Shown: positions 1 through 9,462, numbered from the stretch's first letter. The stretch is 64,000 bases of DNA from Candidatus Aminicenantota bacterium (GCA_014360005.1 JACIYI010000004.1:124001-188000); one strand, 5' to 3'. A program made the numbers and translations. The notes: generated from the sequence alone by a model not told the origin.

Positions 1-2788
1 GCCGGACTTCCCGGGCCGCAGAGACGGCTTCCTCCGTTGAGCCTCCGGCCAGGGCGGCCTCCGCGGCCAGAAGTTGATATTGGATCGTGTAAGAATCCGG
101 CTTTTCCTCTTCTGTGAACTCGGCCAGGACCGACTTGATTTCTTCGGCTCTGGAACGTGCGACCTGGGCCCGCCCCTGCTTGAGCTCGACCCAGCCGGAA
201 TGTAACGCCTTGACGGCTCTCAAGCTGCTCGGCCTGCCGGGATTGGCGCGTGCGTAATACTCTTCGTAGGAACGATACGCTCTTCGAGCCTCGTCGAAAC
301 GGCCCTGCTCCGAAAGGATATAGCCCGAGATCCAATCCACGTGACGGGCAACGTAATCCTGGCCGTACTTTTCGGCTATGCCTTTCAACTCGGCATACCC
401 GCTGAAGGCGCTCTCCAGGCGTCCGAGCAGGAAATCATAAAAGCTGACCAGCCAAAGCGCCTCCATCCTCTGCGTCGGCGTCGACCGGGCGACGAATTCA
501 TCCAGGTGTCGGGCCATTTCGCCGTAATCTTCACGCAGGGCGTAAAGATAGGCCAGGCCGCGCAGGGATCCATCGAAATCGGGATGGGTGCGCAAGACTT
601 CCCGGTATTTTGCTTCGGCCTTGTCCAGCTGCCCCATGTAGACATAGAGCTCGGCCAGGGAATCGACCGGATTGGGATCGCCGGGGTTAGCCGCAATGTA
701 GCGCCGGAAAGCGTCTTCGGCTTTGGCGAATTCACCGCTTGCGGCGTGGGAGTAGCCGAGCATGTTGTAGGCGGGGCCGAATTGGGGGTCCAGGGCGATT
801 GCCCGCTCGAAGGCCTGCACCGCCTCCGCGTATCGCTTGCCCGTGTAATGCGCGCTTCCCAACTCGTAGAAAGCGTGCTTCTCCTGCGGGTACTTTCGCG
901 TCAGCTCTTCCAGAAGACGGCGCCTCTTCTCCGGGTCCTTGTCGATGATTTCCGCAAACTGCGCCTCTATGGTCAGCCTTTCCTTCTCTGAGGCCTTGCC
1001 GCCGTGTTCCTTGGCTTTCTTCAGGGCCTCGTCCCGGGCCCGCCAGTCGAGGAGCTGAAACTCGGCCTCCGATAAGGAGAGCCAGGCGACGGCAAAGTCG
1101 GGATCCAGGGCCAGGGCCTTCTCCAAGTATTTCTTGCCGTCAGCGGCCTGAAGGTTCAAAACATAGTCGCGGCCCTGCAGGAAATAACCATAGGCCTCCA
1201 TCGAGCTTGTCGTCAGGTCCATTACCGGTCGCGCGGGCGCTTCAAGTTTTAAGATAGGCTTGCCGATGCCCCGTGAGATGGCCCGGCTGATTTCATCAAT
1301 CTGGGTCTTGAGGATGCTGTTGACTCCCTCGCCGCGGGCCGAGGCGCTCTTAAGGACCTCTCGAGTGCCGGCGTCAAGGACCTTCACGTCGGAAACGAAC
1401 GTCTCTCCCGCTTTGCTGAAGAAGCCGACGACGACGGCCTCGATGCCGTGCCGGCGGCAGACGTCGAAGCCGGCCTCCTCGTCGTAGAGTGAGCTTTCGT
1501 CCCGTCCTGACTGGCGGAGAAGGTCTTTTAGCCTCTGCCAGGACGCTACCCTCAGATGCTTCGATTGTTCGAGGCTGGTGATAAGGAGGTTGGGGATAGT
1601 CTCGCGGAGATAATCGAAGGCCGGGTCGCCGGTCTGGTTCTTGAAGCCGAGGACGATGACCGTGCGTTTCGAGCCCTCGCTTTCAGGGACGAATTGCCAG
1701 ATAACAAGCGCGATCAGGGCCAGCAGGACCACTCCAGCCGCGACCCAGACCTTTTTTGACGGAAGACGGACTGTGACCTGTCTCGAGGTCTGGGGCCTGC
1801 GTAAGGGCAGCGGCTGCGTTGTCGTGGGCAGGGTCCGTTCGATTTTATCTAGCTCCGTTACGAGGTCTTCGGCCATGGCGAAGCGCTTGCCCTTCTCCTT
1901 TTCCAGGCATTTCAACACGAGTTTGGCCAGGTCTTCCGGGAGCGGGGGGTTGAGGGTCCGCGGGTCGGGTGGAGGCTCGCTCTTGTGCTTTACTGCGACA
2001 GCAAGCGGTGTATCCCCCTCAAAGGGCAGGCGGCCCGTCAGCATCTCAAAAAGAATAATGCCAAGCGAATAGATGTCCGAACGGGCGTCAGCCTCCTGGC
2101 CGTTCACCTGCTCGGGCGACATGTACTCGGGGGTGCCGATCATCACTCCCGCCCCTGTCAATCCCTTAGTCTTGACCGAGCGAGCTATTCCGAAGTCCAT
2201 TATCCGCGGCATACCCTCTCGGTCAATCATGATGTTCTGGGGTTTGAGGTCACGGTGGATGACGCCCAGCCGGTGAGCTTCGGCCAAGCCCTCGGCCACC
2301 TGTCGGGCAATCGTCACAGCTTTTCCAGCTGGTAGGGCTCCTATCCTGTGGAGAAGACTTTTGAGGTCCTCGCCCGGGACATATTCCATGGTGATGAAGT
2401 AGGTCCCCGTCTCCTCCTCCAGGCCGAGGTCGTGCATGCGGCAGACGTTGCGGTGGGAGACAGATCGCGCCAGACGGAGCTCGTTCCGGAAGCGCTCGAT
2501 TGTCTCGGAATCGGCGGCGATCTCAGGCCTGAGAAGCTTCAGGGCCAGCTTTTCCCGAACCTCGGTGTCAAAGACTTTATAGACACGGCCCATGCCGCCC
2601 TTGCCCAGCTCTTCAATTACCTGATAACGCCGGGCGAAAATTTCACCGCTCTTGAGCTCGCGGACGGGGCTGATCATCGTTTCTGTTGAAGATGGGGGCA
2701 AGCCTTCGGCCAGGAGCGGTGCAGCGCAATTGCTGCAAAACCGCGCCGTGTCGCTATTCTCGGCCTGGCAGCGTGGACACTTCATCAT
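1..2788 (-). CDS. Membrane Ser/Thr protein kinase with zinc ribbon, TolB/FlgO-like domain and TPRs (3' end outside window)
   Basis: About 929 codons are readable on the minus strand from ATGATG at 2788/2785, behind a GGGAGGGG purine tract; the frame stays open to the left edge, so the C-terminus is missing. Residues 4-21 form a zinc ribbon (CPRC...CSNC). The Hanks-type kinase domain spans about 55-315, with glycine loop GKGGMGRVY (62-70), Lys84, HRDLKPQN (178-185), DFG (198-200) and TPEYMSPEQ. A single membrane helix at about 347-367 is followed by a TolB/FlgO-like domain (starting RTVIVLGFKNQTGD) and then several TPR units. The kinase should be cytoplasmic and the TPR part periplasmic. All catalytic residues are present, so activity is expected; the substrate is unknown. 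The architecture is common in Acidobacteria-like genomes (family knowledge). Confidence 0.93.
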   Translation of the reverse strand, partial: MMKCPRCQAENSDTARFCSNCAAPLLAEGLPPSSTETMISPVRELKSGEIFARRYQVIEELGKGGMGRVYKVFDTEVREKLALKLLRPEIAADSETIERFRNELRLARSVSHRNVCRMHDLGLEEETGTYFITMEYVPGEDLKSLLHRIGALPAGKAVTIARQVAEGLAEAHRLGVIHRDLKPQNIMIDREGMPRIMDFGIARSVKTKGLTGAGVMIGTPEYMSPEQVNGQEADARSDIYSLGIILFEMLTGRLPFEGDTPLAVAVKHKSEPPPDPRTLNPPLPEDLAKLVLKCLEKEKGKRFAMAEDLVTELDKIERTLPTTTQPLPLRRPQTSRQVTVRLPSKKVWVAAGVVLLALIALVIWQFVPESEGSKRTVIVLGFKNQTGDPAFDYLRETIPNLLITSLEQSKHLRVASWQRLKDLLRQSGRDESSLYDEEAGFDVCRRHGIEAVVVGFFSKAGETFVSDVKVLDAGTREVLKSASARGEGVNSILKTQIDEISRAISRGIGKPILKLEAPARPVMDLTTSSMEAYGYFLQGRDYVLNLQAADGKKYLEKALALDPDFAVAWLSLSEAEFQLLDWRARDEALKKAKEHGGKASEKERLTIEAQFAEIIDKDPEKRRRLLEELTRKYPQEKHAFYELGSAHYTGKRYAEAVQAFERAIALDPQFGPAYNMLGYSHAASGEFAKAEDAFRRYIAANPGDPNPVDSLAELYVYMGQLDKAEAKYREVLRTHPDFDGSLRGLAYLYALREDYGEMARHLDEFVARSTPTQRMEALWLVSFYDFLLGRLESAFSGYAELKGIAEKYGQDYVARHVDWISGYILSEQGRFDEARRAYRSYEEYYARANPGRPSSLRAVKALHSGWVELKQGRAQVARSRAEEIKSVLAEFTEEEKPDSYTIQYQLLAAEAALAGGSTEEAVSAAREVR

Positions 2789-3088
2789 CCCCTCCCTTCC
2801 CCTGGGGCGGGTTTAGAACACGCATAGAATAAGAACCCGCAGAAAAAAAGTCAAGCCAATTAACTTATTCTATTTTAATGAGACCTGGCTTATGCTTACG
2901 GGCTGTGAAGTGTTGAACAGCGGCAGCTTAATCAAATAAAAAGCACGCCCGGCGGTAATTTTAGTTAAAGATAATGACTTGCTTTTTTTGTTTGAGCAAA
3001 AGGATTTGGCCCCGCTCTTCTGCCGTGTGTATTTATTCAACAGTCAGCCTGAAATGAATTCAGTCTGCATCCATCAATTTTTTATTTT
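2789..3088. other. Intergenic, 300 bp, no gene seen
   Basis: AT-rich spacer between the kinase start and the 3' end of the hydrolase gene, both on the minus strand. It must hold the kinase promoter, but I could not pick a convincing -35/-10 pair. I see no ORF, strong hairpin or RNA gene. Confidence 0.5.
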
Positions 3089-4729
3089 CTATTTCTTTTC
3101 CTTTGGCACAGGTTTGAGTAGCAGGTCTTGATAATCGTAGCTGAAGTCAACATCCGAAGAAAAAGGCAGCATCTTTACTTCGGAGATGGTTCCCTCATGG
3201 TTCAAGTGGAAAATGACGAAGGCATCAGCCCTCAACTCCCGGTCAAACCAGCGGGCCACGAAAGTATCATAATGCCAGTGCTCTAATTTTCCATAAAGCT
3301 CGGGGTTGTGCTTGAACCGGATGGTCAGGTCTCTGTTTTCATACTTTATTTCCACCTCGCCGTACCAATCGTCACGATATAAGCCGGCGTAATCCTGTAG
3401 GTTAAGAGAAGGCCTGGTATCCTTTTTTCTGGAAGCGTAAATCTTAGCAATCTCTTCCTTGGAGCGCCGGGCATTTTTCTCAGTGACTTTTTTGTAGGCT
3501 TCCACCCAGTCAAACTTTGGCGCTTTCAAATAATAATCAACTATCTGGTTGGTCAGAGCAGCAAAGGCAGCAGTTGATTCCTGATTGGTCAGCACCGTAA
3601 CCCCCAGGCCGATTTCCGGCATCAGCCACACTTGAGATACATAGCCTTCAAGACCGCCGGTGTGAGTCCAGACTTTATAGCGTCGGTAATCTCTTATTCG
3701 CAGGCCCAGACCGTAGCCGTTGAAGTTCATGGCCGCCGGAGCCAGCTCCGGAGCCGGTCTAGAAACGGGAATGGGTGTGACAATATTGGTAATCTCATTC
3801 ATCACCCGCTCCGACACTAACTGGCTGCCGTCGGCTAGCTTCCCGTTATTCAACAGTACCAGCATCCACCTGGCCATGTCCTCAGCGCAGGAATTGATGC
3901 CGCCAGCGGGGTTGACGTTTTCGGTCAGATAAAGATTCTTGACCGGCACTACCTTCCCTTCCAGTGGCACATGCGGCCAGGCAACATTTTCCTCTTTATC
4001 CACCAGGGCGCAGCTAGTGTTGCTGTAATTCATGCCCACCCGCTTTTGAATTTTTTCCCGCACAAAATCTTCCCATCTCATTCCGCTGACTTTTTCCAGC
4101 AGCTCCCCGGCCACCACAAACATAATGTTGTTGTAAGCATATTTGGTGCGGAAAGAGCTGGCTGGTTTTATGTAGCGAACGCGCCTCAGAATTTCTTTCC
4201 GGTCAAGGTCTGAGGCCGGCCAGAGCATCAGGTCGCCAGCCCCCAGTCCCAGCCCGCAGCGGTGGCAAAGCAGGTCCCTGACCATGATTTCCCGGCTGAC
4301 GTTCGGGTCATACATCTGGAATTCTGGAAGATAATCAATTACCCGACCATCCCAGCGCAGTTTGCCTTCATCCACCAGCATTCCCAGAGCCACAGCCGTG
4401 AACACCTTGCTGTTGGATGCAATACCAAAAAGGGTTCGGGCATCCACTGGGTCTGGTTCACCCAGCTTCTTTAGGCCATATCCCTTGGACAGAAGCACCT
4501 GACCATCCTTGACAATGGCCAGATTGAGGCCCGGCACCTCAAAAGTCTTCATTACCCGTCCCACCAGAGCCTCGATCCCCGGCGGCAGATCTGGCTTAGA
4601 AACAGGTTTTTGGTTCTGAGCGCCGGCAACACTTCCCACCTGCAGCAAGCCGAAAACCAGCAGCGCCAGTATAAAAACTAAACGCCAGTTCAGTTTTAAG
4701 GTCATGGTCTTAATATCCTTAATTTTCAA
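3089..4729 (-). CDS. Secreted beta-lactamase-fold serine hydrolase (class C / penicillin-binding-protein-like)
   Basis: Signal-anchored N-terminus followed by a serine beta-lactamase/esterase domain. It has the SxxK motif SNSK (Ser near residue 105), a Tyr-x-Asn element in YAYNN, and the HTGG triad motif near residue 360. The last ~130 residues resemble the DUF3471-type C-terminal domain often attached to these enzymes. TTG at 4729 is chosen because AAGGAGGTG lies 8 nt upstream; ATG at 4705 is an alternative, and a longer TTG start at 4747 would place the Shine-Dalgarno inside the gene. Likely a periplasmic peptidase or esterase acting on D-amino-acid peptides or esters; true beta-lactam resistance cannot be inferred. 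It stands alone in a loosely packed region. Confidence 0.88.
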   Translation of the reverse strand: MKIKDIKTMTLKLNWRLVFILALLVFGLLQVGSVAGAQNQKPVSKPDLPPGIEALVGRVMKTFEVPGLNLAIVKDGQVLLSKGYGLKKLGEPDPVDARTLFGIASNSKVFTAVALGMLVDEGKLRWDGRVIDYLPEFQMYDPNVSREIMVRDLLCHRCGLGLGAGDLMLWPASDLDRKEILRRVRYIKPASSFRTKYAYNNIMFVVAGELLEKVSGMRWEDFVREKIQKRVGMNYSNTSCALVDKEENVAWPHVPLEGKVVPVKNLYLTENVNPAGGINSCAEDMARWMLVLLNNGKLADGSQLVSERVMNEITNIVTPIPVSRPAPELAPAAMNFNGYGLGLRIRDYRRYKVWTHTGGLEGYVSQVWLMPEIGLGVTVLTNQESTAAFAALTNQIVDYYLKAPKFDWVEAYKKVTEKNARRSKEEIAKIYASRKKDTRPSLNLQDYAGLYRDDWYGEVEIKYENRDLTIRFKHNPELYGKLEHWHYDTFVARWFDRELRADAFVIFHLNHEGTISEVKMLPFSSDVDFSYDYQDLLLKPVPKEKK

Positions 4730-4838
4730 TTCAGCCACCTCCTTCAAATATTGAAAAAACTCTACTTATCTGATTTTACCATTTCTTTAGAAGGGCAAAA
4801 ATTGTTTTCTGAAATCGGCTCGGAAATCCTAATAATAA

Positions 4839-5345
4839 ATGTTTATCGCCTCGAACCCCCACCCCCTCACGTTGCCTTTCCAGAACATCCCATGGCCGCC
4901 AGGACTCCGGCTGAAGTACAATCTTCCCATAAATGATTCAAAGACAGACGGAGAATTTGAAGATGGCGAGGGCGACAGTCTTACCATTTTTGACATCGAC
5001 ACAACAGATAGATATATGGAGGTGGTTGTTCATACTCCCGGTCAAAGCGACGATGATGTTTATGTTTTTTACTGGTATGATGGAAAATCAATACATATGA
5101 TGGGCAGTCTTTCAAGGTGGCCAGTTATCAAGGGAAATGGCATTGTGTATGTTAACGATTGGATGGGGTTCTGGCAGAAAACTGAAAAATATATCCCTGA
5201 CCGGGATTCAAGAAGATTGGTGAATGTGCCTCAGGAATTTTATTACGTTGGAATTGAGGCATCAGTGAGCGAAACCTTTCCAATTTACAGAACAAGAGAT
5301 CTTAAAGATAAAATTGCCAGCCTGAAAAAAAAGGTAAAATCTTAA
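4839..5345 (+). pseudogene. Hypothetical ORF, probably 5'-degraded remnant
   Basis: Open for 168 codons. From about residue 25 onward the protein is acidic and plausible (aspartate/glutamate-rich, with aromatic motifs such as VYVFYWYDGKS). The first ~25 residues are proline-rich and unlike a real N-terminus, there is no signal peptide, and no ribosome site precedes the ATG. An ORF in another frame upstream (4751-4936) may be the lost 5' part after a frameshift. I do not recognise the family. Treat it as a remnant or a gene with an unrecognised start. Confidence 0.4.
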
Positions 5346-5723
5346 TTGTTCTTTGCCAGCCTTCTCCTCAAGACTACCGGGAAAACCGCTACCTGATAAG
5401 GTCTGAAACCAACCTTCTGGGGTGGTGCGACGAAAAAACTTGACTGGAAGAAGTTTCAGGTCTCCCCATCGCCGATTAAAGACGTTGATTCGGAAAAAGA
5501 ATTTCTTATAACTCTTTCATGCTAAACATCTGTCCCCCAACCCCCAACCAGGCCGGCGTTTATTCTTCTTAGATTTTCAGGTCCGCACAAGGGCAAAAGA
5601 TGCTTCGCCTCTCTTCTCTACGTCTCTTAGAAGCAATATAATCGGAAATTTGATTTAAGCAGACTGGTTTTCCCCGCTGACTATATTTTTAATGCCTGTT
5701 GATAGCTAAAATGATTTTTTAAT
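5346..5723. other. Intergenic, 378 bp, gene debris
   Basis: No intact ORF on either strand. Short protein-like stretches interrupted by stops occur around 5380-5480 on the plus strand, consistent with decayed coding sequence, but I cannot assign a family. No RNA gene or repeat seen. Confidence 0.35.
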
Positions 5724-6227
5724 TTATAAAAGCCTGACTTTACAGCTATCGACTTTTTTAGAATTATTGGCCAGGTTAGGATCACCGGTAGCCGCTCCGG
5801 CTACTTTGACCTCAGCAGTTATCCCCACTGATTTCTTTACCAGAATCGGCCCGCCAACCACATCTACCAGATTACTGGTGCGGCCGCGAAACAGGTAAGC
5901 CTGCAGCATGACCTCTCGGGATTCGGTTCGGCCTTTCATCAAATCAAAATAAGAAACTTTTAATATCCCTATAACAGCCGAATCTTCTACAGTAAATTTT
6001 ATGGCCGCTGATACCTCAACCTGGACCTTATAAAAATAAAGAGCATCTATACCCGTCAGGTCGCAGGCACAGTCATGAGCATAAATTTCAAGCACCCCTA
6101 AATCAGCCAGTTTTTGGGTAACGATGGGCTTGGTCACTTTCTTAATCTGGGACCAGCCAGAAGCATTGACCATTAACAGAAAGCCCAGGAAACAGACCAT
6201 AACCGGCAAATTAACCCTTCTTCTCAT
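5724..6227 (-). CDS. Secreted hypothetical protein, CARDB-like beta domain
   Basis: 167 residues. The ATG at 6227 sits 6-7 nt after AAGGAGGG, a strong ribosome site. Residues 1-26 are a signal peptide ending near SGWSQ. The rest is beta-rich with the ending DPNLANNSKKVDSC, a pattern seen in CARDB/Ig-like extracellular domains in which Asn-Asn precedes the last strand. Three cysteines (HDCACD pair and one near the end) could form a disulfide. Probably periplasmic or surface-exposed; function unknown. No co-transcribed neighbour is obvious. Confidence 0.72.
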   Translation of the reverse strand: MRRRVNLPVMVCFLGFLLMVNASGWSQIKKVTKPIVTQKLADLGVLEIYAHDCACDLTGIDALYFYKVQVEVSAAIKFTVEDSAVIGILKVSYFDLMKGRTESREVMLQAYLFRGRTSNLVDVVGGPILVKKSVGITAEVKVAGAATGDPNLANNSKKVDSCKVRLL

Positions 6228-6610
6228 TATTTCCCTCCTTTTTTGAGAATAAAATCCAGGCGATGGGTTTCCGCAATTTATTGATTTGCCCTTATGCTCT
6301 TACTATAAATTTATACATTTTTTAATGTCAAGAAAATTTTTCTATAAAATTCAGATAAAGAAATGCAGCCGGCAATGGAGGAATATTCTGTAAATGCATC
6401 AATTAGATATCGAGCCATAAATGTTAACCGAGTTGATTCTGACCATTTTCATAGAGGCAACGTGAATTTCCTGGCCGAGAAATTCTGACTTCTCCATCAG
6501 GCTGTAAGCGTCAAAAAGCTCTCTCGCTCAGGTCAGTCAAAATCCAATTATAATAAACTGATGTGTCTTATCCCAAGGCTCTCACAAATTTTTTTAATTT
6601 AAGAGGCAGA
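6228..6610. other. Intergenic, 383 bp, possible gene remnant
   Basis: On the minus strand around 6410-6540 a stretch of roughly 35-40 sense codons reads as protein (ending ...SVNIYGSISN and stop) but lacks a start and is joined to upstream sense codons only by a frameshift. It is probably the tail of a decayed gene. The remainder is AT-rich and should hold the promoter of the secreted protein at 5724-6227. Confidence 0.3.
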
Positions 6611-6913
6611 TTATCTCCGGCGGGCTTTGCGCGAGCCCAGAATCCCACCCTGCAGGAAGAGCCCGGCTCCCAAAACAAAGCCAAAATTGTACCAGCCGCC
6701 GTTGTTGTGGACTTCATAAATTCTGACATTCTTGGTGAACAATGAGATGATAAAGGTCACCGGAGAAATAAAGCCATGCCAGAGCCCCTTCCAGAATCCA
6801 GCTATCTTACCCTGTGGGTTCGGAGTCTTCTCCACCGTATTGGGACCAGGAGCACAACCCGCTAATAGTAAAAGCACAATTAATATCAAGCCGGCCACGG
6901 CAATTTTTTTCAT
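6611..6913 (-). CDS. Small lipoprotein with two hydrophobic segments, unknown function
   Basis: 100 residues, with GAAAGGAGAG directly upstream of the ATG at 6913. Residues 1-19 form a lipoprotein signal with lipobox LLAGC. A hydrophobic segment (ISPVTFIISLF) lies mid-protein, followed by NNGGWYNFGFVLGAG, a glycine-rich second hydrophobic segment, and a basic tail GSRKARRR. The NGGWYNFGF block looks like a conserved motif of small uncharacterised membrane lipoproteins, which I recognise only as a type. Likely anchored in the envelope. Monocistronic. Confidence 0.75.
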   Translation of the reverse strand: MKKIAVAGLILIVLLLLAGCAPGPNTVEKTPNPQGKIAGFWKGLWHGFISPVTFIISLFTKNVRIYEVHNNGGWYNFGFVLGAGLFLQGGILGSRKARRR

Positions 6914-7135
6914 GATCTCTCCTTTCCAGACAACCTAACCCTTTTATCCTTTAAATGTACCCGGGGTGTCAAGAAATAAATTCGGCTCAAGACTGCCACC
7001 TTTGATAGAAGCCGGTAGACCCAGGGCGGTCTCATCTGACTCTATCCCTTGCAACCTGGCCCCAGCGATAACGTCCCCGTAGAGGCTGCCGGCTGGAAGA
7101 CAGGTTAATATTTTTCCAGTCTGGTGGGCCTTGTC

Positions 7136-7151
7136 TGGCACATTATTTGCT
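7136..7151 (+). promoter_or_regulatory. Sigma-54 (-24/-12) promoter, exact consensus
   Basis: TGGCAC, five bases, then TTGCT: every conserved position of the RpoN consensus with correct spacing. Transcription would begin near 7163, giving a ~100-nt leader before the lipoprotein gene at 7266. This is a sequence match; no enhancer site was identified. Confidence 0.6.
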
Positions 7152-7265
7152 ACTATATAATATTATGAGGATATAATTAAGAGTGGCCGAGTGCAGGCCA
7201 GTACTTAGAATTGTCATCCGGAAAATACAGGTAAATAAAAAAATGGACATTCTCAGGAGGGTATA

Positions 7266-7703
7266 ATGAGTGGAAGGGAAATCATTATGGCCTTCGTTTT
7301 GCTGGCCACAATAACTCTGGCCGGCTGTGATTTCCTGAGTCCGAACAGCGACCTCAAGTTTCTAGCTGACTACCAGAAAAACCCGGACGGGACCATAAGC
7401 TTTACCCTAACTCTACGAAATGAAGGTTCAAAAACTCTGGAACTGGTTTCTTCCTCTTCCCAGCTTTACGATATTGAAGTCTATCAAAAACCGGGGATAC
7501 TAATCTGGAATTGGGCAAACGACAAGAGTTTCTTAGCAGTCATTACCACAATCACTCTCGAGCCCGCCCAGGTTCAGGTCTATCAGGCAACCTGGGAGGT
7601 CAGAACCAATCAGGGCCACCCGGTTCCACCTGGCACCTACAATGTCAGGGCTCATCTGGTCACTGAACCATCGGCCAGCTACAAGTTTGAGCTGACAATC
7701 TGA
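7266..7703 (+). CDS. Lipoprotein with BsuPI-type (proteinase-inhibitor-like) beta domain
   Basis: 145 residues. AGGAGGG precedes the ATG at 7266 by 6 nt. Signal with lipobox TLAGC near residue 20, then one beta-sandwich domain whose pattern (FTLTLRNEGSKTLELV..., ...SSSQLYDIEVYQ..., ...PPGTYNVRAHL) matches the BsuPI family named after the Bacillus intracellular proteinase inhibitor. In envelope proteins this domain is mainly a binding module, so inhibitor activity is only a possibility. A consensus sigma-54 promoter lies about 115 bp upstream and a weak terminator follows. Confidence 0.82.
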   Translation: MSGREIIMAFVLLATITLAGCDFLSPNSDLKFLADYQKNPDGTISFTLTLRNEGSKTLELVSSSSQLYDIEVYQKPGILIWNWANDKSFLAVITTITLEPAQVQVYQATWEVRTNQGHPVPPGTYNVRAHLVTEPSASYKFELTI

Positions 7704-7731
7704 AAAAAATTCCTCACCGGTCAGGGTACAG

Positions 7732-7752
7732 CCCGGGCCTTGCGGGTTTTTT
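7732..7752 (+). terminator. Weak intrinsic terminator after the BsuPI lipoprotein
   Basis: CCCG (7732-7735), 7-nt loop, CGGG (7743-7746), then TTTTTT. The stem is only 4 bp, so termination may be partial. Confidence 0.35.
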
Positions 7753-7967
7753 AGGCAAATTCATGTAGAAACTTTTGCGCTGCTGCCGCCAAATAGCACC
7801 CTTAGTAAACCAGAACTATGCCCTGCCAGTTCCCGGATCTTCATAGATTACCCTTAAATCCAGGCCCTGCGTGCCGACCTGACCCACCAGCGGCTGCCCG
7901 GCTATTGCTATTGCCGGCGGCAAAAAATTAAAATATCAGCTCGGACCAAGACATGGAGTTAAACAAA

Positions 7968-9461
7968 ATGAAAATATTGCCCTATCCCACAAAATATCTT
8001 TGGCTTCTGAGTTTGCTGTTTTCTCTCTTCCTATTGCCTGCCGGAAATCAAAACCTCCTGGCCCAGGAAGAGGTCTATGTTCCGGAAACCGACCCACTCG
8101 TCCTCAAAAAGCTGGAAGCCTGGCAGGACCTGAAGTTTGGTTTGCTCATGCACTGGGGGCCTTACAGCCAGTGGGGAATTGTGGAATCCTGGTCCATCTG
8201 TCCCGAAGATGAAGGCTGGTGCCGCCGCAGCCTGGAAGATTATTATGAATACGTCAAAAAGTATGAAAACCTGAAGAAAACCTTCAACCCGGTCAAATTT
8301 GACCCAGCGCTCTGGGCCAAAGCCTCCAAAGAAGCAGGTATGCGTTATGTGATTTTTACCGCCAAACACCACGATGGCTTCTGCATGTTTGATACCAAAT
8401 TCACTGACTATAAAATAACCGACCCCGAATGCCCCTTCAGCACCAACCCCAGAGCCAACGTGACCAGGGAAATTTTTGAAGCTTTCAGAAAAGAAGGCTT
8501 CTGGGTAGGAGCCTACTTTTCCAAGCCAGACTGGCATTCTCCCTACTACTGGTGGCCCAATTTTCCGCCCCGCGACCGCAACGTCAACTACGACCCCGAA
8601 GCCTACCCTGAACGCTGGGAAAAGTTTGTGGAATACACCCATAACCAGATTCTGGAGCTGATAACCGACTATGGCCGCGTTGATATCCTGTGGCTGGACG
8701 GTGGCTGGGTCTCAAAAAAATCAAAAGAAGAGCTACAAAAATATTATGAACACCGGCTCCGGGAAACCAAATCCGGCTATTTAAAGAGTCAGGTCATCAA
8801 CCAGAACATCAGGATGGACGAACTGGTGGCCAGATGCCGCGAAAAGCAGCCAGGGCTGATTGTAGTTGACCGGGCTGTCCCTGGCAAGAATCAGAATTAC
8901 CTGACGCCGGAAAATGTCGTCCCGGACCGCGCTCTCTCCTATCCATGGGAATCCTGCATTATCTCCGGAGGCGGCTGGTCTTATACCCCAGACGCCAGGT
9001 ACATGTCCGGTCGCCGGGCCATTCATCTCCTGGTGGATATCGTAGCCAAAGGGGGAAACCTTTTGCTCAACATAGCTCCCAGCCCTGATGGGACCTGGCA
9101 ACAGGGTGCCTATGACCTGCTCAAAGAATACGCCGCCTGGATGAAAATTAACAGCCAGGCCATTTATGCTACTCGCCCGCTTCCCCCCTACAAAGAAGGG
9201 AAAATCTGTTTCACACAGGGCAAAGACGGCACCGTCTATCTCATCTACCTGGCAGAGGAAGGCGAACGCCTGCCGGCAAAAATAAACATAAAATCGCTCA
9301 AACTTAAACCTGGAGCGAGTATCTCCATGCTGGGCACCAGGCAGAAATTGAGCTGGACTTTTTCCTCACCAGGCTTTGAAATTATAATTCCTGAAAGCCT
9401 CCGCCAGCACCCACCCTGCCAGTATGCCTGGGTTTTCCAGCTGGCCGGCTCAGGTCTATGA
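7968..9461 (+). CDS. Secreted alpha-L-fucosidase, glycoside hydrolase family 29
   Basis: Retaining exo-fucosidase that removes terminal alpha-L-fucose from glycans; a signal peptide directs it to the periplasm or outside. Family signatures are FGLLMHWGPYS, FTAKHHDGFCMFD and DILWLDGGW; the Asp in WLDG (about residue 244) is the expected nucleophile. NLLLNIAPSPDG ends the catalytic barrel, followed by a C-terminal beta-sandwich. ~497 aa is normal for the family. ATG at 7968 is preferred because GGAG lies 9 nt upstream; an in-frame ATG at 7953 would contain that site. No fucose pathway genes adjoin it, although a FucP-like permease lies 9 kb downstream. Confidence 0.93.
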   Translation: MKILPYPTKYLWLLSLLFSLFLLPAGNQNLLAQEEVYVPETDPLVLKKLEAWQDLKFGLLMHWGPYSQWGIVESWSICPEDEGWCRRSLEDYYEYVKKYENLKKTFNPVKFDPALWAKASKEAGMRYVIFTAKHHDGFCMFDTKFTDYKITDPECPFSTNPRANVTREIFEAFRKEGFWVGAYFSKPDWHSPYYWWPNFPPRDRNVNYDPEAYPERWEKFVEYTHNQILELITDYGRVDILWLDGGWVSKKSKEELQKYYEHRLRETKSGYLKSQVINQNIRMDELVARCREKQPGLIVVDRAVPGKNQNYLTPENVVPDRALSYPWESCIISGGGWSYTPDARYMSGRRAIHLLVDIVAKGGNLLLNIAPSPDGTWQQGAYDLLKEYAAWMKINSQAIYATRPLPPYKEGKICFTQGKDGTVYLIYLAEEGERLPAKINIKSLKLKPGASISMLGTRQKLSWTFSSPGFEIIIPESLRQHPPCQYAWVFQLAGSGL

Positions 9462-9462
9462 T

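Noticed and set aside
341-991. 216-codon plus-strand ORF
   Set aside because: Antisense to the TPR part of the kinase, which reads cleanly from 2788 to the window edge.
6944-7141. 65-codon minus-strand ORF
   Set aside because: No ribosome site, no family, and it starts at the sigma-54 promoter of the opposite strand.
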